Notes: generated by a model from the letters alone, not told the origin. Positions 44,328-54,478 are shown, counted from the stretch's first letter. The stretch: 64,000 nucleotides of DNA from Sphingomonas sp. Root720 (GCF_001428605.1 NZ_LMID01000010.1:475195-539194); one strand, 5' to 3'. Numbers and translations are program-made.

Positions 44328-45508
44328 GCGGTTTTTCCCAGGCCGAGCACGGCCTTGGCCAGGATGTTGCGCTGGATCTCGTTGGCGCCCCCGAAGATCG
44401 AGAATTTGCGCGAACTGAAATAGGCCGAGACGATCGCCGAGCGCGCGTCGAGCCCCTGGAACAGCGTCTCGCCCGCCCCCTCGGGGACGCCGGCGGTCAG
44501 CGCCTCCGGACCCAAGGCGTCGAGCTGCAGCTCGGCGGCGACCTGGAGCAGTTCTCCGCCCTTCACCTTGAGGATCGAGGTCTTGGGATCCGGGCCGGCC
44601 GACGGCGGACGTTCATTGGCGACGACGCGCATCTGGGTGATCTCCAGCGCCTTCAGCTCGATCTCCGCCCAGGTCAGGCGGCGGCGCCAGGCGGGATCGT
44701 CGAGGAGCGGCCCGGCGATCTCGCGAGCCCGGTCGAGCCGCCGCCGCGAGAAGCCGACATTGCCCATCGAGCTCCGCTCCTGCCCGAGCAGGTAGCGGGC
44801 ATAGTCCCAGCCCTTGCCCTCCTCCCCGACCAGGTTCTCCGCTGGTACCCGGACATCCTCGAAGAACACCTCGTTGAGGTGATGATAGCCGTCGATCGTG
44901 CGGATCGGGCGGACCTCGATGCCCGGCGTCGCGAGGTCGATCAGCAGGAACGAGATCCCTTCATGCTTGCGCCCGCCCTTTCCGGTGCGGACGAGGCAGA
45001 AGATCCAGTCGGCCTTGTGCGCATAGGTCGTCCAGATCTTCTGCCCGCTGACGCGGTAATGATCGCCCTCGCGCACCGCCTCCATCCGGAGGGAGGCGAG
45101 GTCGGAACCGGCGCCGGGCTCCGAGAAGCCCTGGCAGAACCACATGTCGAGATTGGCGATCGGCGGCAGGAAGCGGCGCTTCTGCTCGTCCGACCCGAAG
45201 GCGGCGATCACCGGGCCGACCAGCGCGACATTGAAGGGGAGCGGCTTGGGCACGCCGGCGCGGTCGATCTCCTCGGCGAGGATCGCGCGCTTGACCGCCG
45301 ACCAGTCGCGCCCGCCCCATTGCAGCGGCCAGTGCGGGACGGCATAGCCTTCGCGATTGAGGATCCGCTGCGCCTCGACCGTCCATTCGCGCGGCAGCGG
45401 CTTCTCCTCGCGCACCGCGTCGCGGATGCGCCGGGGCACGCGCTCGACCAGCGTCCACCGCACCGCCTCGCGGAAATGCCGCTCGTCCTCGGTGAAGCTC
45501 AGGTCCAT
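44324..45508 (-). CDS. Acyl-CoA dehydrogenase, large subunit type
   Basis: 394 aa with SEPGAGSDL near residue 130 and IFGGANEIQRNILAKAVLGLGK at the C terminus, again lacking Glu at the MCAD base position. Begins MDLSFTEDERHFR. Gene order is GMC oxidoreductase, large, small on the minus strand, with 9 bases between GMC and this gene. Confidence 0.93.
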   Translation of the reverse strand: MDLSFTEDERHFREAVRWTLVERVPRRIRDAVREEKPLPREWTVEAQRILNREGYAVPHWPLQWGGRDWSAVKRAILAEEIDRAGVPKPLPFNVALVGPVIAAFGSDEQKRRFLPPIANLDMWFCQGFSEPGAGSDLASLRMEAVREGDHYRVSGQKIWTTYAHKADWIFCLVRTGKGGRKHEGISFLLIDLATPGIEVRPIRTIDGYHHLNEVFFEDVRVPAENLVGEEGKGWDYARYLLGQERSSMGNVGFSRRRLDRAREIAGPLLDDPAWRRRLTWAEIELKALEITQMRVVANERPPSAGPDPKTSILKVKGGELLQVAAELQLDALGPEALTAGVPEGAGETLFQGLDARSAIVSAYFSSRKFSIFGGANEIQRNILAKAVLGLGKTA

Positions 45509-45517
45509 GGTCGCTCC

Positions 45518-47167
45518 TCAGCGGCCCCGGATCAGGTCGGCGGCCTTCTCGGCCACCATGATCACCGCCGCGTTGATGTTGGCGCCCGGCACCGTCGGCA
45601 TGATCGAGGCGTCCACCACCCTCAGCCCTTCGACTCCGCGCACCCGAAGCCGGCTGTCGACCACCGCTTCCGCGTCGTCGCCCATCCGGCAGGTGCCGGC
45701 CGGATGCTGGGTGATCTTGAGATTGTCGCGGATGAAGCCGTCGAGCGCGGCATCGTCCTGGCGTTCGGTGCCCGGCACCAGTTCGGCCCGCACCATGTCG
45801 GCGAGCGGCGCTTGCGCGAAGATCCGGCGGGTCGCGGCGATGCCGCCCCTTATGTCGGCGAAGTCGCGCTGGGTCGACAGCAGGTTGAGGTCGACCACCG
45901 GCCTGGCGAAGGGATCGGCCGAACCGAGCCGGACGGTGCCGCGGCTTTCGGGATGGAGCTGCATGACCATGACCGACAGGACATGCTCCTGCCGGTTGCG
46001 CGACAACGGATGCCACATCTTGGCATCGAGCCGCACCGGCAGGAAGACGAGCTGGATGTCGGGGCGCTCCAGTTCGGGGCGGGTGCGCAGCATCAGAACG
46101 CCGCTGGTGATCTGGCTGGCGAACGGCCCCTTGCCGGTCAGGCCCCAGCGCAGCACCGACAGCGCCGCCCGGTCGAGACGGAGCGCCGAGAGGAAGGTGG
46201 TCGCTTCGCGCGCGGCGAAGCTCATATAGACCAGCGGGTGCTCGGACAGGTTGGCGCCGACCCCCGGCGCGTCCACCACCGGCTCGATATAATGGTCGCG
46301 CAGATGATCGGCCGGGCCGATGCCCGACAGCATCAGCAGCTGCGGCGAATTATAGGCGCCGCCGCTCAGGATCACCTCTTTGCGCGCGCGGATCTGCCGC
46401 AGCCCGTCGGGCCCGCGAACCTCGACGCCGACGGCGCGGCCCTGCTCGATCAGCACCCGCGTGGCCTGCGTCCGCGTCCGCAGTTCGAGATTGGGCCGCC
46501 CGAGCGCCGGACGAAGATAGGACCGCGACGTGCTCGCCCGCCGGCCGCGCCGATCGACCGTTACCTCGCACGCGGAAAAACCCTCCTGCCGCTCGCCGCT
46601 CAGGTCGTCGCTCTCGGCAAAACCCGCCGCGCGCACCGCAGCCCTGATAGGGTCCGACAGCAGATGGCCGCCATCGACCCGCGACACCGCGAGCGGGCCG
46701 TCGCCGCCGTGGAAGGGTCCGGCGCCGCGCCAGCTCGATTCCATCCTCCGGAAATACGGCAGGACGTCGTCATAGCCCCAGCCACTGCAGCCCATCTGGC
46801 GCCAGCCGTCATAATCGCTCGCATGGCCGCGCATGTAGATCATGCCGTTGACCGACGACGATCCGCCCAGCACCCGGCCGCGCGGCAAGGGCAGCGATCG
46901 GCCGCCCAGCTTCGGGTCGGGTTCGCTGGCATAGCCCCAGTCATAGGCCGGGTTGGCGGCGGTCATCATGAAGCCGAGCGGCATGCGGAACAGCCAGCTG
47001 CTGTCCTCCCCGCCGGCTTCGAGCAGCAGGACGCGCGAGCGGCCGTCCTCGGTCAGCCGGTTGGCGAGCACGCAGCCCGCCGATCCGGCGCCGATGATGA
47101 TATGGTCGACCTCGTCCTGTTGTGTCTTCCGTGCCATTGCGGCCGCTTGTGTCATGGCAAATAGCAT
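45518..47167 (-). CDS. GMC-family FAD oxidoreductase (choline dehydrogenase-like)
   Basis: About 549 aa. The FAD loop is [19 protein letters not shown] signature 1 is [20 protein letters not shown], signature 2 is [15 protein letters not shown], and the catalytic His region is [10 protein letters not shown] with NINAAV at the C terminus. It oxidises an alcohol to an aldehyde or ketone. It is divergent from an aldehyde dehydrogenase, a natural next step. Start uncertain: ATG at 47167, 47155 and 47137 are in frame and none has a clear ribosome-binding site. Confidence 0.92.
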   Translation of the reverse strand: MLFAMTQAAAMARKTQQDEVDHIIIGAGSAGCVLANRLTEDGRSRVLLLEAGGEDSSWLFRMPLGFMMTAANPAYDWGYASEPDPKLGGRSLPLPRGRVLGGSSSVNGMIYMRGHASDYDGWRQMGCSGWGYDDVLPYFRRMESSWRGAGPFHGGDGPLAVSRVDGGHLLSDPIRAAVRAAGFAESDDLSGERQEGFSACEVTVDRRGRRASTSRSYLRPALGRPNLELRTRTQATRVLIEQGRAVGVEVRGPDGLRQIRARKEVILSGGAYNSPQLLMLSGIGPADHLRDHYIEPVVDAPGVGANLSEHPLVYMSFAAREATTFLSALRLDRAALSVLRWGLTGKGPFASQITSGVLMLRTRPELERPDIQLVFLPVRLDAKMWHPLSRNRQEHVLSVMVMQLHPESRGTVRLGSADPFARPVVDLNLLSTQRDFADIRGGIAATRRIFAQAPLADMVRAELVPGTERQDDAALDGFIRDNLKITQHPAGTCRMGDDAEAVVDSRLRVRGVEGLRVVDASIMPTVPGANINAAVIMVAEKAADLIRGR

Positions 47168-47229
47168 TCGACAAGAACTAATGTCGTCAGCTATGGACGA
47201 ATGAAATCGTGCTTATGAGAGGATATAGG

Positions 47230-48732
47230 ATGACGGCTGGCGTTCCCTCGCTCGAAGTGCCTTCGCTCGACAAGGCCCGCGCCTTCGCAAGCAGCCGGCA
47301 CCGGCTGTTCATCGGCGGCGAATGGGTCGACCCGCTGGACGGCCAGAGCTTCGCCACCCACGACCCTGCCACCGGCGCGCACCTCGCCGACGCAGCCAAG
47401 GCGCTGGAGCCCGATGTCGACCGCGCGGTCGCGGCCGCGCGCAAGGCGATGGAGGATCCGGCCTGGACCGAGATGAAGCCGGCCATGCGCGCCCGGCTGC
47501 TCAACCGCCTCGCCGACGCGCTGGAGGAGAATGCCGACGAGTTCGCCGCGCTGGAGACGCTCGACAACGGCAAGCCGGTCAAGGACGCGCGCTTCTTCGA
47601 CCTGCCCCATGCGATCGAGACGCTGCGCTACAATGCCGGCTGGGCGACCAAGCTCAACGGCGAGTCGATCTCCCTGTCGGGGCCCGGCACCTGGCACGCC
47701 TATACGGTCAAGGAACCGGTCGGCGTGGTCGCGCAGATCGTCCCCTGGAACGCACCGCTGGCCATGGCGGTCGCCAAGATAGCGCCCGCGCTCGCCGCCG
47801 GTTGCGCGGTGATCCTGAAGCCCGCCGAGGAAACGCCGCTGACCGCGCTGCGCCTCGCCCACCTGATCGCCGAGATCGGCTTTCCGGCCGGCGTGTTCAA
47901 CCTGCTGACCGGCTTCGGCGAATCCGCCGGCGCGGCACTGACCGCGCATCCCGGCGTCGACAAGGTGACGTTCACCGGATCGACCGAGGTCGGCCGCCTG
48001 ATCCTCCGCGCCGCCGCCGGCAACTTCAAGCGGGTGACGCTGGAGCTGGGCGGCAAGACCCCGGTCATCGTCCTGCCCGACGCGGACGTGGCACGCGCGA
48101 TCGAAGGTGCGGCGCGGTCGATCTTCACCAATGCGGGGCAGGTCTGCAACGCCGGCTCGCGGCTGTTCATCCACCAACGCCATTTCGACGAGGTCGTCGA
48201 TGGCGTCGCCAGGATCGCCGAGGCGATCAAGGTCGGATCTGGCCTTGCCGCCGACACGGCGATGGGGCCGGTGATCTCGGCCGCCCAGCGCGATCGGGTG
48301 CAGGGCTATGTCCGCAAGGGGATCGACGAGGGCGCGACCCTGCGCAGCGGCGGGCAGCCGATCGCGGGCGACGGCTGGTTCGTGGCGCCGACCGTGCTGA
48401 CCGGCACCGAGGCGGACATGGCGGTGCGGCGCGAGGAGATCTTCGGTCCGGTATTGTGCGCGATGAGCTTCGACGAGGACTCGCTCGACCGCATCGCCGC
48501 CGAGGCCAATGCCAGCGACTATGGACTGGGCGCTGTGTTGTGGACCAACAACCTGTCGGCCGCGCACCGGCTCGCCCGCAAACTGAAGGCGGGCACGGTG
48601 CGGGTCAACGGCGGCGGGCTCGATCCCGCCTTGCCCTTCGGTGGCTTCAAGCAGTCCGGCTGGGGCCGCGAGAATGGCCGCGAAGGGATCGATGCCTATA
48701 CCGAGACCAAGGCGATCGCGATGGCGCTGTAA
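47230..48732 (+). CDS. NAD(P)-dependent aldehyde dehydrogenase
   Basis: 500 aa. Catalytic Cys306 in NAGQVCNAGS and general-base Glu272 in LELGGK; cofactor loop FTGSTEVG at 248-255; PWNAPL near 172. Start at 47230 has AGAGGA about 7 nt upstream; an upstream GTG at 47209 is less likely. Oxidises an aldehyde to the acid, probably the product of the divergent GMC oxidoreductase. The acid could then be activated by the nearby ligase. Confidence 0.94.
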   Translation: MTAGVPSLEVPSLDKARAFASSRHRLFIGGEWVDPLDGQSFATHDPATGAHLADAAKALEPDVDRAVAAARKAMEDPAWTEMKPAMRARLLNRLADALEENADEFAALETLDNGKPVKDARFFDLPHAIETLRYNAGWATKLNGESISLSGPGTWHAYTVKEPVGVVAQIVPWNAPLAMAVAKIAPALAAGCAVILKPAEETPLTALRLAHLIAEIGFPAGVFNLLTGFGESAGAALTAHPGVDKVTFTGSTEVGRLILRAAAGNFKRVTLELGGKTPVIVLPDADVARAIEGAARSIFTNAGQVCNAGSRLFIHQRHFDEVVDGVARIAEAIKVGSGLAADTAMGPVISAAQRDRVQGYVRKGIDEGATLRSGGQPIAGDGWFVAPTVLTGTEADMAVRREEIFGPVLCAMSFDEDSLDRIAAEANASDYGLGAVLWTNNLSAAHRLARKLKAGTVRVNGGGLDPALPFGGFKQSGWGRENGREGIDAYTETKAIAMAL

Positions 48733-48867
48733 CGGCTCACCGCCCCGGTGCAGGCCCGAACCTGCGCGACGAGTTCCTCGGACGCGGGACGAAAACGAGA
48801 CGTCGCCGGAACCAAATCGCGCGTGACGCGTAGCGCCCAGGTCGGTTCATGCCGATCGCGGGGGGGT

Positions 48868-50778
48868 ATGACGGCAGCTATCAAGGGGAAGGCGACGATT
48901 GCCGCGGCGTGGCTGGCCGCGATGCTGTGGCCGCACGCGGGCGCCCAGGCGCAAAGCGTCGAAGAATTGCGCGACATGTCGATCCGCGATCTCGCCAATT
49001 TCGACGTGTCGTCGGTGACCAAGTCCGCCGAGGCCTTGGCCGACGCGCCGGCCGCCATCTATGTCATCACGCATGACGATATCGTCCGTTCGGGCAATAT
49101 CACCCTGCCCGGCATGCTGCGCCTCGCACCCAATCTCCAGGTCATGCGCGGTGGAACCGGCGGGCTCGTCGTCACGGCGCGCGGGCTGAGCGGCAACGCC
49201 GACGCGCAGAATTTCTCCAACAAGCTGCTGGTGCTCATCGACGGGCGCAGCGTCTATACGCCGCTCTATTCGGGCGTCTACTGGGACATGCAGGACCTGC
49301 TGCCCGAGGACATCGACCGCATCGAAGTGATCAGCGGCCCCGGCGCGACCCTATGGGGCGCAAACGCCGTGAACGGCGTCATCAACATCATCACCCGCCC
49401 GGCCGGGGCGACCCAGGGCGCCTATGCGACCGCCGTCGTCGGCAACCGCACCCGCGACGCCGGCATCCGTTATGGCGGCCAGATCGGCGACACGATCAAT
49501 TACCGTCTCTACGCCAAGGCGCATCGCAACCGCGACACCAGCAGCACCTCGAACGACGATTCCGAGCGCCTCCAGGGCGGCTTCCAGCTCGATTGGACCC
49601 CCACCGACGCCGATCGGGTGATGGTGCAGGGCGATGCCTATGGCGGATCGCGGGCGCAGCAAGGCGCGCCCCGCGAGGAGATCAACGGCCGGGACATCCT
49701 CGCCCGGTGGAATCGCGACGGCGCAACCTCCTCGCTGCAGGTCCAGGCCTATTACGACCATACCAGCCGCGCGACCCGCCGCGGTGGCGGACGCTTCGCC
49801 GTCGACACCGCCGATCTCGACATCCAGCACAGCTTCGCCGCGGGCGAAGCGCACCATATCGTCTGGGGCGGCGGCGCCCGGCTGAGCCGCTACGAGATCG
49901 ACGGCACCGCGAGCTTCCTGTTCGATCCCAGCAGGCGCACGCTTCTGCTCGCCAACATCTTCGCGCAAGACAGCATCGCGCTGACCTCCCGGCTCACCGC
50001 CATCGCCGGGTTGAAGCTCGAGCGCGATCCCTATTCGGGGGCGGTGCTGCTGCCCAATGCGCGGCTCTCCTGGAAGGCCTCCCCGAATCTCCTGCTGTGG
50101 GGGGCGGCCTCGCGTGCGATCCGTTCTCCGACTCCGTTCGACCGCGACGTGGTCGAGAAGGTCGACGGCGCTAACTTCCTCATCGGGCCGTCGACTTTCC
50201 GGTCGGAGAAGCTCACCGCCTTCGAGGCCGGCAGCCGGCTGATCGCTTCCGCTACCGCATCCTTCTCCATCTCTGGCTTCTACAACGTCTATGACGACCT
50301 GCGCACCATCGAGCTGGCACCCGCCGGCTTCCTGCCGCTGCAATGGGGCAATGGCATCAAGGGCCACAGCTACGGTTTCGACAGCTGGGCGGATGTCCGC
50401 CTGACCGACTGGTGGCGGCTCAAGCCCGGCTACAGCCTGCTGATCCAGCGCTTCCGGTTCAAGCCCGGCGCGAGCGGATTGCTCGGCGTCACGCAGGTCG
50501 GCAACGATCCCAAGCATCGGGTCACGCTCCGGTCGTCGATGGACATCGGCTCGCGGATCAACCTCGATGCCGACCTGCGCTATGTCGGCGCGCTGCCCAA
50601 CCCGCATGTCCCGGGCTATGTCGAGCTCGGTGCGCGCATCGGCTACATGATCAACGAGCAGGCCGAACTGTCGGTGTCGGGCTTCAACCTGCTGCACAAG
50701 CGTCACTATGAACTGCCGGCGACCCAGGCCAATGCCGTCCCGCGCAGCCTGTTCGTAGCCTTGAAATGGCATCTGTGA
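48868..50778 (+). CDS. TonB-dependent receptor
   Basis: 636 aa outer-membrane receptor with a signal peptide (MTAAIKGKATIAAAWL... ending AGAQA). The plug begins SVEELRDMSIRDLANFDVSSV and contains DGRSVYTPLYSG and RIEVISGPGATLWGANAVNGV; the C terminus ends in the expected aromatic pattern FVALKWHL. Start 48868 is preferred because it opens directly into the signal peptide after a G-run. This receptor type commonly precedes YfiR genes, as here, so it may belong to a signalling set rather than to simple uptake. Confidence 0.92.
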   Translation: MTAAIKGKATIAAAWLAAMLWPHAGAQAQSVEELRDMSIRDLANFDVSSVTKSAEALADAPAAIYVITHDDIVRSGNITLPGMLRLAPNLQVMRGGTGGLVVTARGLSGNADAQNFSNKLLVLIDGRSVYTPLYSGVYWDMQDLLPEDIDRIEVISGPGATLWGANAVNGVINIITRPAGATQGAYATAVVGNRTRDAGIRYGGQIGDTINYRLYAKAHRNRDTSSTSNDDSERLQGGFQLDWTPTDADRVMVQGDAYGGSRAQQGAPREEINGRDILARWNRDGATSSLQVQAYYDHTSRATRRGGGRFAVDTADLDIQHSFAAGEAHHIVWGGGARLSRYEIDGTASFLFDPSRRTLLLANIFAQDSIALTSRLTAIAGLKLERDPYSGAVLLPNARLSWKASPNLLLWGAASRAIRSPTPFDRDVVEKVDGANFLIGPSTFRSEKLTAFEAGSRLIASATASFSISGFYNVYDDLRTIELAPAGFLPLQWGNGIKGHSYGFDSWADVRLTDWWRLKPGYSLLIQRFRFKPGASGLLGVTQVGNDPKHRVTLRSSMDIGSRINLDADLRYVGALPNPHVPGYVELGARIGYMINEQAELSVSGFNLLHKRHYELPATQANAVPRSLFVALKWHL

Positions 50779-50782
50779 ACCC

Positions 50783-51310
50783 GTGACGCCGATGCGGCGA
50801 TATCTCCGGTTGATCCTGGGCGCGGCGATGGCCGCCTATGCCGGCACCGTGCCGGCGGCCCCGTTGGAGCAGGCCGTCAAGGCGAGCTACGTCACCAAGT
50901 TCGCGCCGTTCGTCGAATGGCCCGCCGTCGCCTTCGCCGGGCCCGCGAGTCCCTTCCAGATCTGCCTGGCGGGACGCGATTCCTTCGGGTCGGTCATCGA
51001 CGATCTGGCGCGCGGGCAGAGAATCCGCGGACGGCCCATTCAGCTTCGGCGCGTCTCCGATCCGGCGTCGATGGTCGGATGCCATATCCTCGTCATCGGG
51101 GCGGGCGCCGCCGACGGAGCGGTCGCCCAGGCCGCCGGCAGGCCGGTGCTGACCGTCAGCGACAAGACGGCCGGGATCGATGCCGGCATGATCAGGTTCG
51201 TCCGGCAGGCGGGCAGGATCCGGTTCGAGATCGACAATGGCGCCGCACGCGCCGCGCATCTGACGATCAGCTCGAAATTGCTCGGGCTGGCAGTGACGGT
51301 TAACCCGTGA
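50783..51310 (+). CDS. YfiR-family periplasmic protein (DUF4154)
   Basis: 175 aa with an N-terminal signal (RRYLRLILGAAMAAYAG then VPAAP). The diagnostic KASYVTKFAPFVEWP lies near residue 33. YfiR in Pseudomonas represses a diguanylate cyclase; here the downstream partner is a hybrid kinase instead. Starts at GTG 50783 or ATG 50792, 4 bases after the receptor stop, and overlaps the kinase start. Confidence 0.9.
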   Translation: MTPMRRYLRLILGAAMAAYAGTVPAAPLEQAVKASYVTKFAPFVEWPAVAFAGPASPFQICLAGRDSFGSVIDDLARGQRIRGRPIQLRRVSDPASMVGCHILVIGAGAADGAVAQAAGRPVLTVSDKTAGIDAGMIRFVRQAGRIRFEIDNGAARAAHLTISSKLLGLAVTVNP

Positions 51311-53022
51311 TGGCAATGCCCGAATCGCTCATGCGCCTTGCGCGCCGCCTGACCGCGAGTCCGCTCGTCGCGCTGCTCATCGCCGTCGCGCTGATGACCG
51401 CCGCGCTTGGGCTGGCGATACAGAATGACCGCTACGGCAAAGCGGAGCGGCTACGTCAGGCCAGCGTCCAGGCGCAGATCCTCGCCAGCAGCCTCGCGGC
51501 GCCGCTGGCCTTCGACGATGACGAGGCCACCCGCGAATATCTCAACGCCTTCCGCAACGACCCGACCATCCAGGCCGCCGCCGCTTATGATACGAACGGC
51601 CACCTGGTCGCGGGCTTCGCCCAGCCCGGCACGACGCTGCCCACGGTCGGCCGGCTCTCCGCGCCTTCCCTGCAGGGCCGCGATCTCATCGTGACAGCGG
51701 CCGTCGCCCAGAACGACACCCGGATCGGATCGGTCTACCTGCGCTCCTTGATCGAGACCGGACTGCGACGTGCGCTGCGCTATCTCGGCATCGCCCTCAT
51801 CGTCATCTTCGCCTCGCTGCTGGTCGCGCTGCTGGGGGCCGCCTACGCCTCGCTCAGCCATTCGCACGCGCAGCTGAAGAACGAGATCGACAATCGCCAG
51901 AAGGCGGAGGCCGCGCTGCGGCAAGCCCAGAAGATGGAAGCGATGGGCCAGCTCACCGGCGGCGTCGCACACGACTTCAACAACCTCCTGATGGTCGCGT
52001 CGAGCGGCCTCGAGTTGCTCGAACGCACCAACGACCCCGACAAGCGTGAACGGCTCAAGACCGGCATCCGTCAGGCGGTCGACCGCGGCGCCAAGCTCAC
52101 CCAGCAATTGCTCACCTTCGCCCGCAGATCGCCCCTCCACCCCGAAGTCATCGACCTGGCCGAGCGTATCCGGGGCATGGACACGCTGCTCGACCGGTCG
52201 CTGCGCGAGAATGTCGTGATGACGTTCGACCTCGCCCCGGACCTGTGGCCGGTGGAAGTCGACGCATCCCAGCTCGAGGTCGCCGTGCTCAACATGGCGC
52301 TGAACGCGCGCGATGCGATGCCCGATGGCGGGACGATCACCATAACCGCGCGCAACCAGCCGCGGGGAGAGAGCGGGGGCGACGACCGCGTCCTGCTGGA
52401 GATAGCCGATACGGGGATCGGCATCGCCGAGGACAAGATCGCCGCGATCTTCGAGCCCTTCTTCACCACCAAGGGCGTCGGCCAGGGCACCGGCCTCGGC
52501 CTCAGCCAGGTCTACGGCTTCGTCCAGTCCTCGGGCGGCGACATCCAGGTTGCGAGCGAGCCCGGACACGGGACGGCGATGCGCATCCTGCTGCCGCGCA
52601 CCGCCAAGAGCCCCCCGCCTGCCGCCGCCCCGCCCGTCGCCAAGCGCATAACGGGCCGGCGCCGGGCGCTGCTGGTGGAGGATGACGAGGCGGTCGCCGG
52701 GATGGTCGGGGGCATGCTCGACGAGCTCGGCTTCGATCACGACCATGTATCCTCCGCCGACCGGGCGCTCGAGCGCCTCGGTGCCGATGCCCAGGTCGAA
52801 CTGGTCCTGTCGGACATGGTGATGCCGGGCGCGATGAGCGGCCTCGATCTCGTCCGGGCCATCTCCCGCCAATGGCCGGCACTGCCGGTGGTGCTGATGA
52901 CGGGCTACAGCGCCGCCGCCGCATCGGCGGCTTCGGAGGGCGTGAGGCTGCTTCTCAAGCCCTATCGCATCGAGGATCTCGCCGCCGAGATCGAAGCCGC
53001 CGCCAAGGGCAGCGCCTCCTAA
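51307..53022 (+). CDS. Hybrid sensor histidine kinase with CHASE8-like sensor and receiver
   Basis: 571 aa inner-membrane kinase. TM1 about 18-38, a periplasmic CHASE8-like domain, TM2 about 158-181, a linker, the phospho-acceptor His222 in GGVAHDFNNLL, ATPase motifs (NMALNARDAM, DTGIGIAEDK, GTGLGLSQVYG), and a C-terminal receiver with Asp503 in LVLSDMVMP and Lys in LLLKPY. No output domain, so it must phosphorylate a separate partner, not found here. The GTG-ATG start overlaps YfiR, pointing to a receptor-YfiR-kinase unit. Confidence 0.93.
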   Translation: MMAMPESLMRLARRLTASPLVALLIAVALMTAALGLAIQNDRYGKAERLRQASVQAQILASSLAAPLAFDDDEATREYLNAFRNDPTIQAAAAYDTNGHLVAGFAQPGTTLPTVGRLSAPSLQGRDLIVTAAVAQNDTRIGSVYLRSLIETGLRRALRYLGIALIVIFASLLVALLGAAYASLSHSHAQLKNEIDNRQKAEAALRQAQKMEAMGQLTGGVAHDFNNLLMVASSGLELLERTNDPDKRERLKTGIRQAVDRGAKLTQQLLTFARRSPLHPEVIDLAERIRGMDTLLDRSLRENVVMTFDLAPDLWPVEVDASQLEVAVLNMALNARDAMPDGGTITITARNQPRGESGGDDRVLLEIADTGIGIAEDKIAAIFEPFFTTKGVGQGTGLGLSQVYGFVQSSGGDIQVASEPGHGTAMRILLPRTAKSPPPAAAPPVAKRITGRRRALLVEDDEAVAGMVGGMLDELGFDHDHVSSADRALERLGADAQVELVLSDMVMPGAMSGLDLVRAISRQWPALPVVLMTGYSAAAASAASEGVRLLLKPYRIEDLAAEIEAAAKGSAS

Positions 53023-53023
53023 A

Positions 53024-53056
53024 GCGGTCACGATCCGATGACATCGGACCGACCGC
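53024..53056. terminator. Bidirectional terminator-like hairpin
   Basis: GCGGTC (53024-53029) pairs with GACCGC (53051-53056) and CCGAT (53035-53039) with ATCGG (53043-53047), between the convergent kinase and IclR genes. Both stems are perfect; the inner loop is asymmetric. Confidence 0.6.
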
Positions 53057-53080
53057 CTCGAAATCTCTCCAGCGGCCCGC

Positions 53081-53869
53081 TCAGCCCGCCGAAGCCGCCA
53101 CCCGCTTCGACACCGACGCCGATGCCTCGATCAGCATCGCGGCGAACTCCTTCTGCCGCTCCTCGGAGACATAGTCGGTCGGCCCCAGCAGCGTCAGCGC
53201 AGCGCCGAGCTTGCCGTCGGCGGCGAAGACCGGGACGGCGAGGCCGGCGAAATTCTGGTTGAGGCGCCCCGCGGTCGAGGCATAGCCCCGCCTCCGCACA
53301 TCGCCGACGATCTGGTCGAGGTCGACCGTGCGGTCGCGGGCGCGGACCATATTGGGCATGTTCGTCTCGCGCTGCGCCGCCAGCACCCGCTCGATCTCCT
53401 CGCGGGGCAGGTGCGCGACGAACACCTGGCCGGTCGCGGTGGTGGCGGCGGGCAGGATATAGCCGAGCCGCAGGGTGAAGGCGCCCTGGAGGTTGCCGTC
53501 AGCCTTGGCGACGATACAGGGTCCCTGGTCTCCCCACAAAGACAGGTAGACCGCGCAGTCGGTGCGGTCGCGCAGATCGATCAGCACGTTGGCGGCCGCA
53601 CCGACGATGTCGAGCTGCCGCACCGCCGCGAGGCCGAGCTGGATCGCGAAGGAGCCGAGCCCGTAATAGCCCGTGCGGGGATCCTGATAGGCCATGTTCT
53701 CGCGCACGAAGCTGACGAGATAGAGGTGGACCTTGCTCGGCGGCATCGCGGCGCGCGCCGCGACCTCGCGCAGCGGCAGCGGCCCCGCGGCCATGCGCAA
53801 CACGCGCAGTACCCGGAAGCCCACTTCGATCGACTGGACCCGCCTGCGCGACTGTTCCGCATCGGCCAT
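53081..53869 (-). CDS. IclR-family transcriptional regulator
   Basis: 262 aa. The winged HTH (about residues 12-65) includes SIEVGFRVLRVLR and AAMPPSKVHLYLVSFVRENM, and the effector domain has TATGQVFVAHLP and the C-terminal GLAVPVFAADGKLGAALTL. It follows the VOC gene on the minus strand after 87 bases. It may regulate the VOC gene or the flavin-monooxygenase cluster; targets are not evident. Confidence 0.92.
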   Translation of the reverse strand: MADAEQSRRRVQSIEVGFRVLRVLRMAAGPLPLREVAARAAMPPSKVHLYLVSFVRENMAYQDPRTGYYGLGSFAIQLGLAAVRQLDIVGAAANVLIDLRDRTDCAVYLSLWGDQGPCIVAKADGNLQGAFTLRLGYILPAATTATGQVFVAHLPREEIERVLAAQRETNMPNMVRARDRTVDLDQIVGDVRRRGYASTAGRLNQNFAGLAVPVFAADGKLGAALTLLGPTDYVSEERQKEFAAMLIEASASVSKRVAASAG

Positions 53870-53956
53870 TGAATTTACGCCTCTCCTGAAACCCAGGATC
53901 TTCCTGCCGGGGCGCCGCGCGTCTGTCCACCCGTCGCTTGTCGCAACGGGTTCGGG

Positions 53957-54478
53957 TCAGGCCGCGGCGGACTCGCCATGCTTGCGGCGATTCCAGGTCT
54001 TCAGCGTCTCATGCGCCTCACCGGCCGCTTCCGCCAGGAAGCCCGGCGCCTCGGTGCGCGCCGCGATCTCGAGCCGCAGGCCGTTGGGGTCGAAGAAATA
54101 CACCGAGCGAACGAAGCCGTGATCGACCAGCGGGGTCGTCTTCACGCCATGTTCGGCGAGCCGCCGGCGCATCGCCTCGACATCCTCGATCGAACGCGTC
54201 TCGATCGCGAAATGCTGCACCCAGTCGGGGGTGTTCGGCGAGGGCGCGGGCATCTCGTCCCCGCCCAGGTCGAAGAAGGCGATGTAGGAGCCGTCGCCCA
54301 GTTCGAAGAAGAAATGGACATAAGGCTGTTCCTCGCCGGTGCTCGGCACCCGTTCGGACAACATGCAGTTGACCAGCGGCAGGCCCAATATGTCCTCATA
54401 GAAGTGGCGCGTTTCCTCGGCGTCGCGGCAGGGATAGGCGAAGTGGTACAGGCCCTTGAGCGGTCGTGCGTCGGTCAT
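53957..54478 (-). CDS. VOC family protein, type I extradiol dioxygenase-like
   Basis: 173 aa. The metal-ligand pattern is visible: His in LYHFAYPCRD near residue 12, His in DWVQHFAIET, and Glu in PNGLRLEIAAR. The layout DAEETRHFYEDILGLP matches single-domain ring-cleavage dioxygenases or glyoxalases. Start at 54478 has GAGGAG 7 nt upstream. It lies between IclR and LysR genes near the oxygenase cluster, which supports an aromatic-ring role, but glyoxalase activity is not excluded. Confidence 0.86.
   Translation of the reverse strand: MTDARPLKGLYHFAYPCRDAEETRHFYEDILGLPLVNCMLSERVPSTGEEQPYVHFFFELGDGSYIAFFDLGGDEMPAPSPNTPDWVQHFAIETRSIEDVEAMRRRLAEHGVKTTPLVDHGFVRSVYFFDPNGLRLEIAARTEAPGFLAEAAGEAHETLKTWNRRKHGESAAA

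Noticed and set aside
50783-53022. Complete YfiBNR-type diguanylate cyclase system
   Set aside because: No GGDEF domain and no YfiB-like lipoprotein are present; the partner is a histidine kinase.
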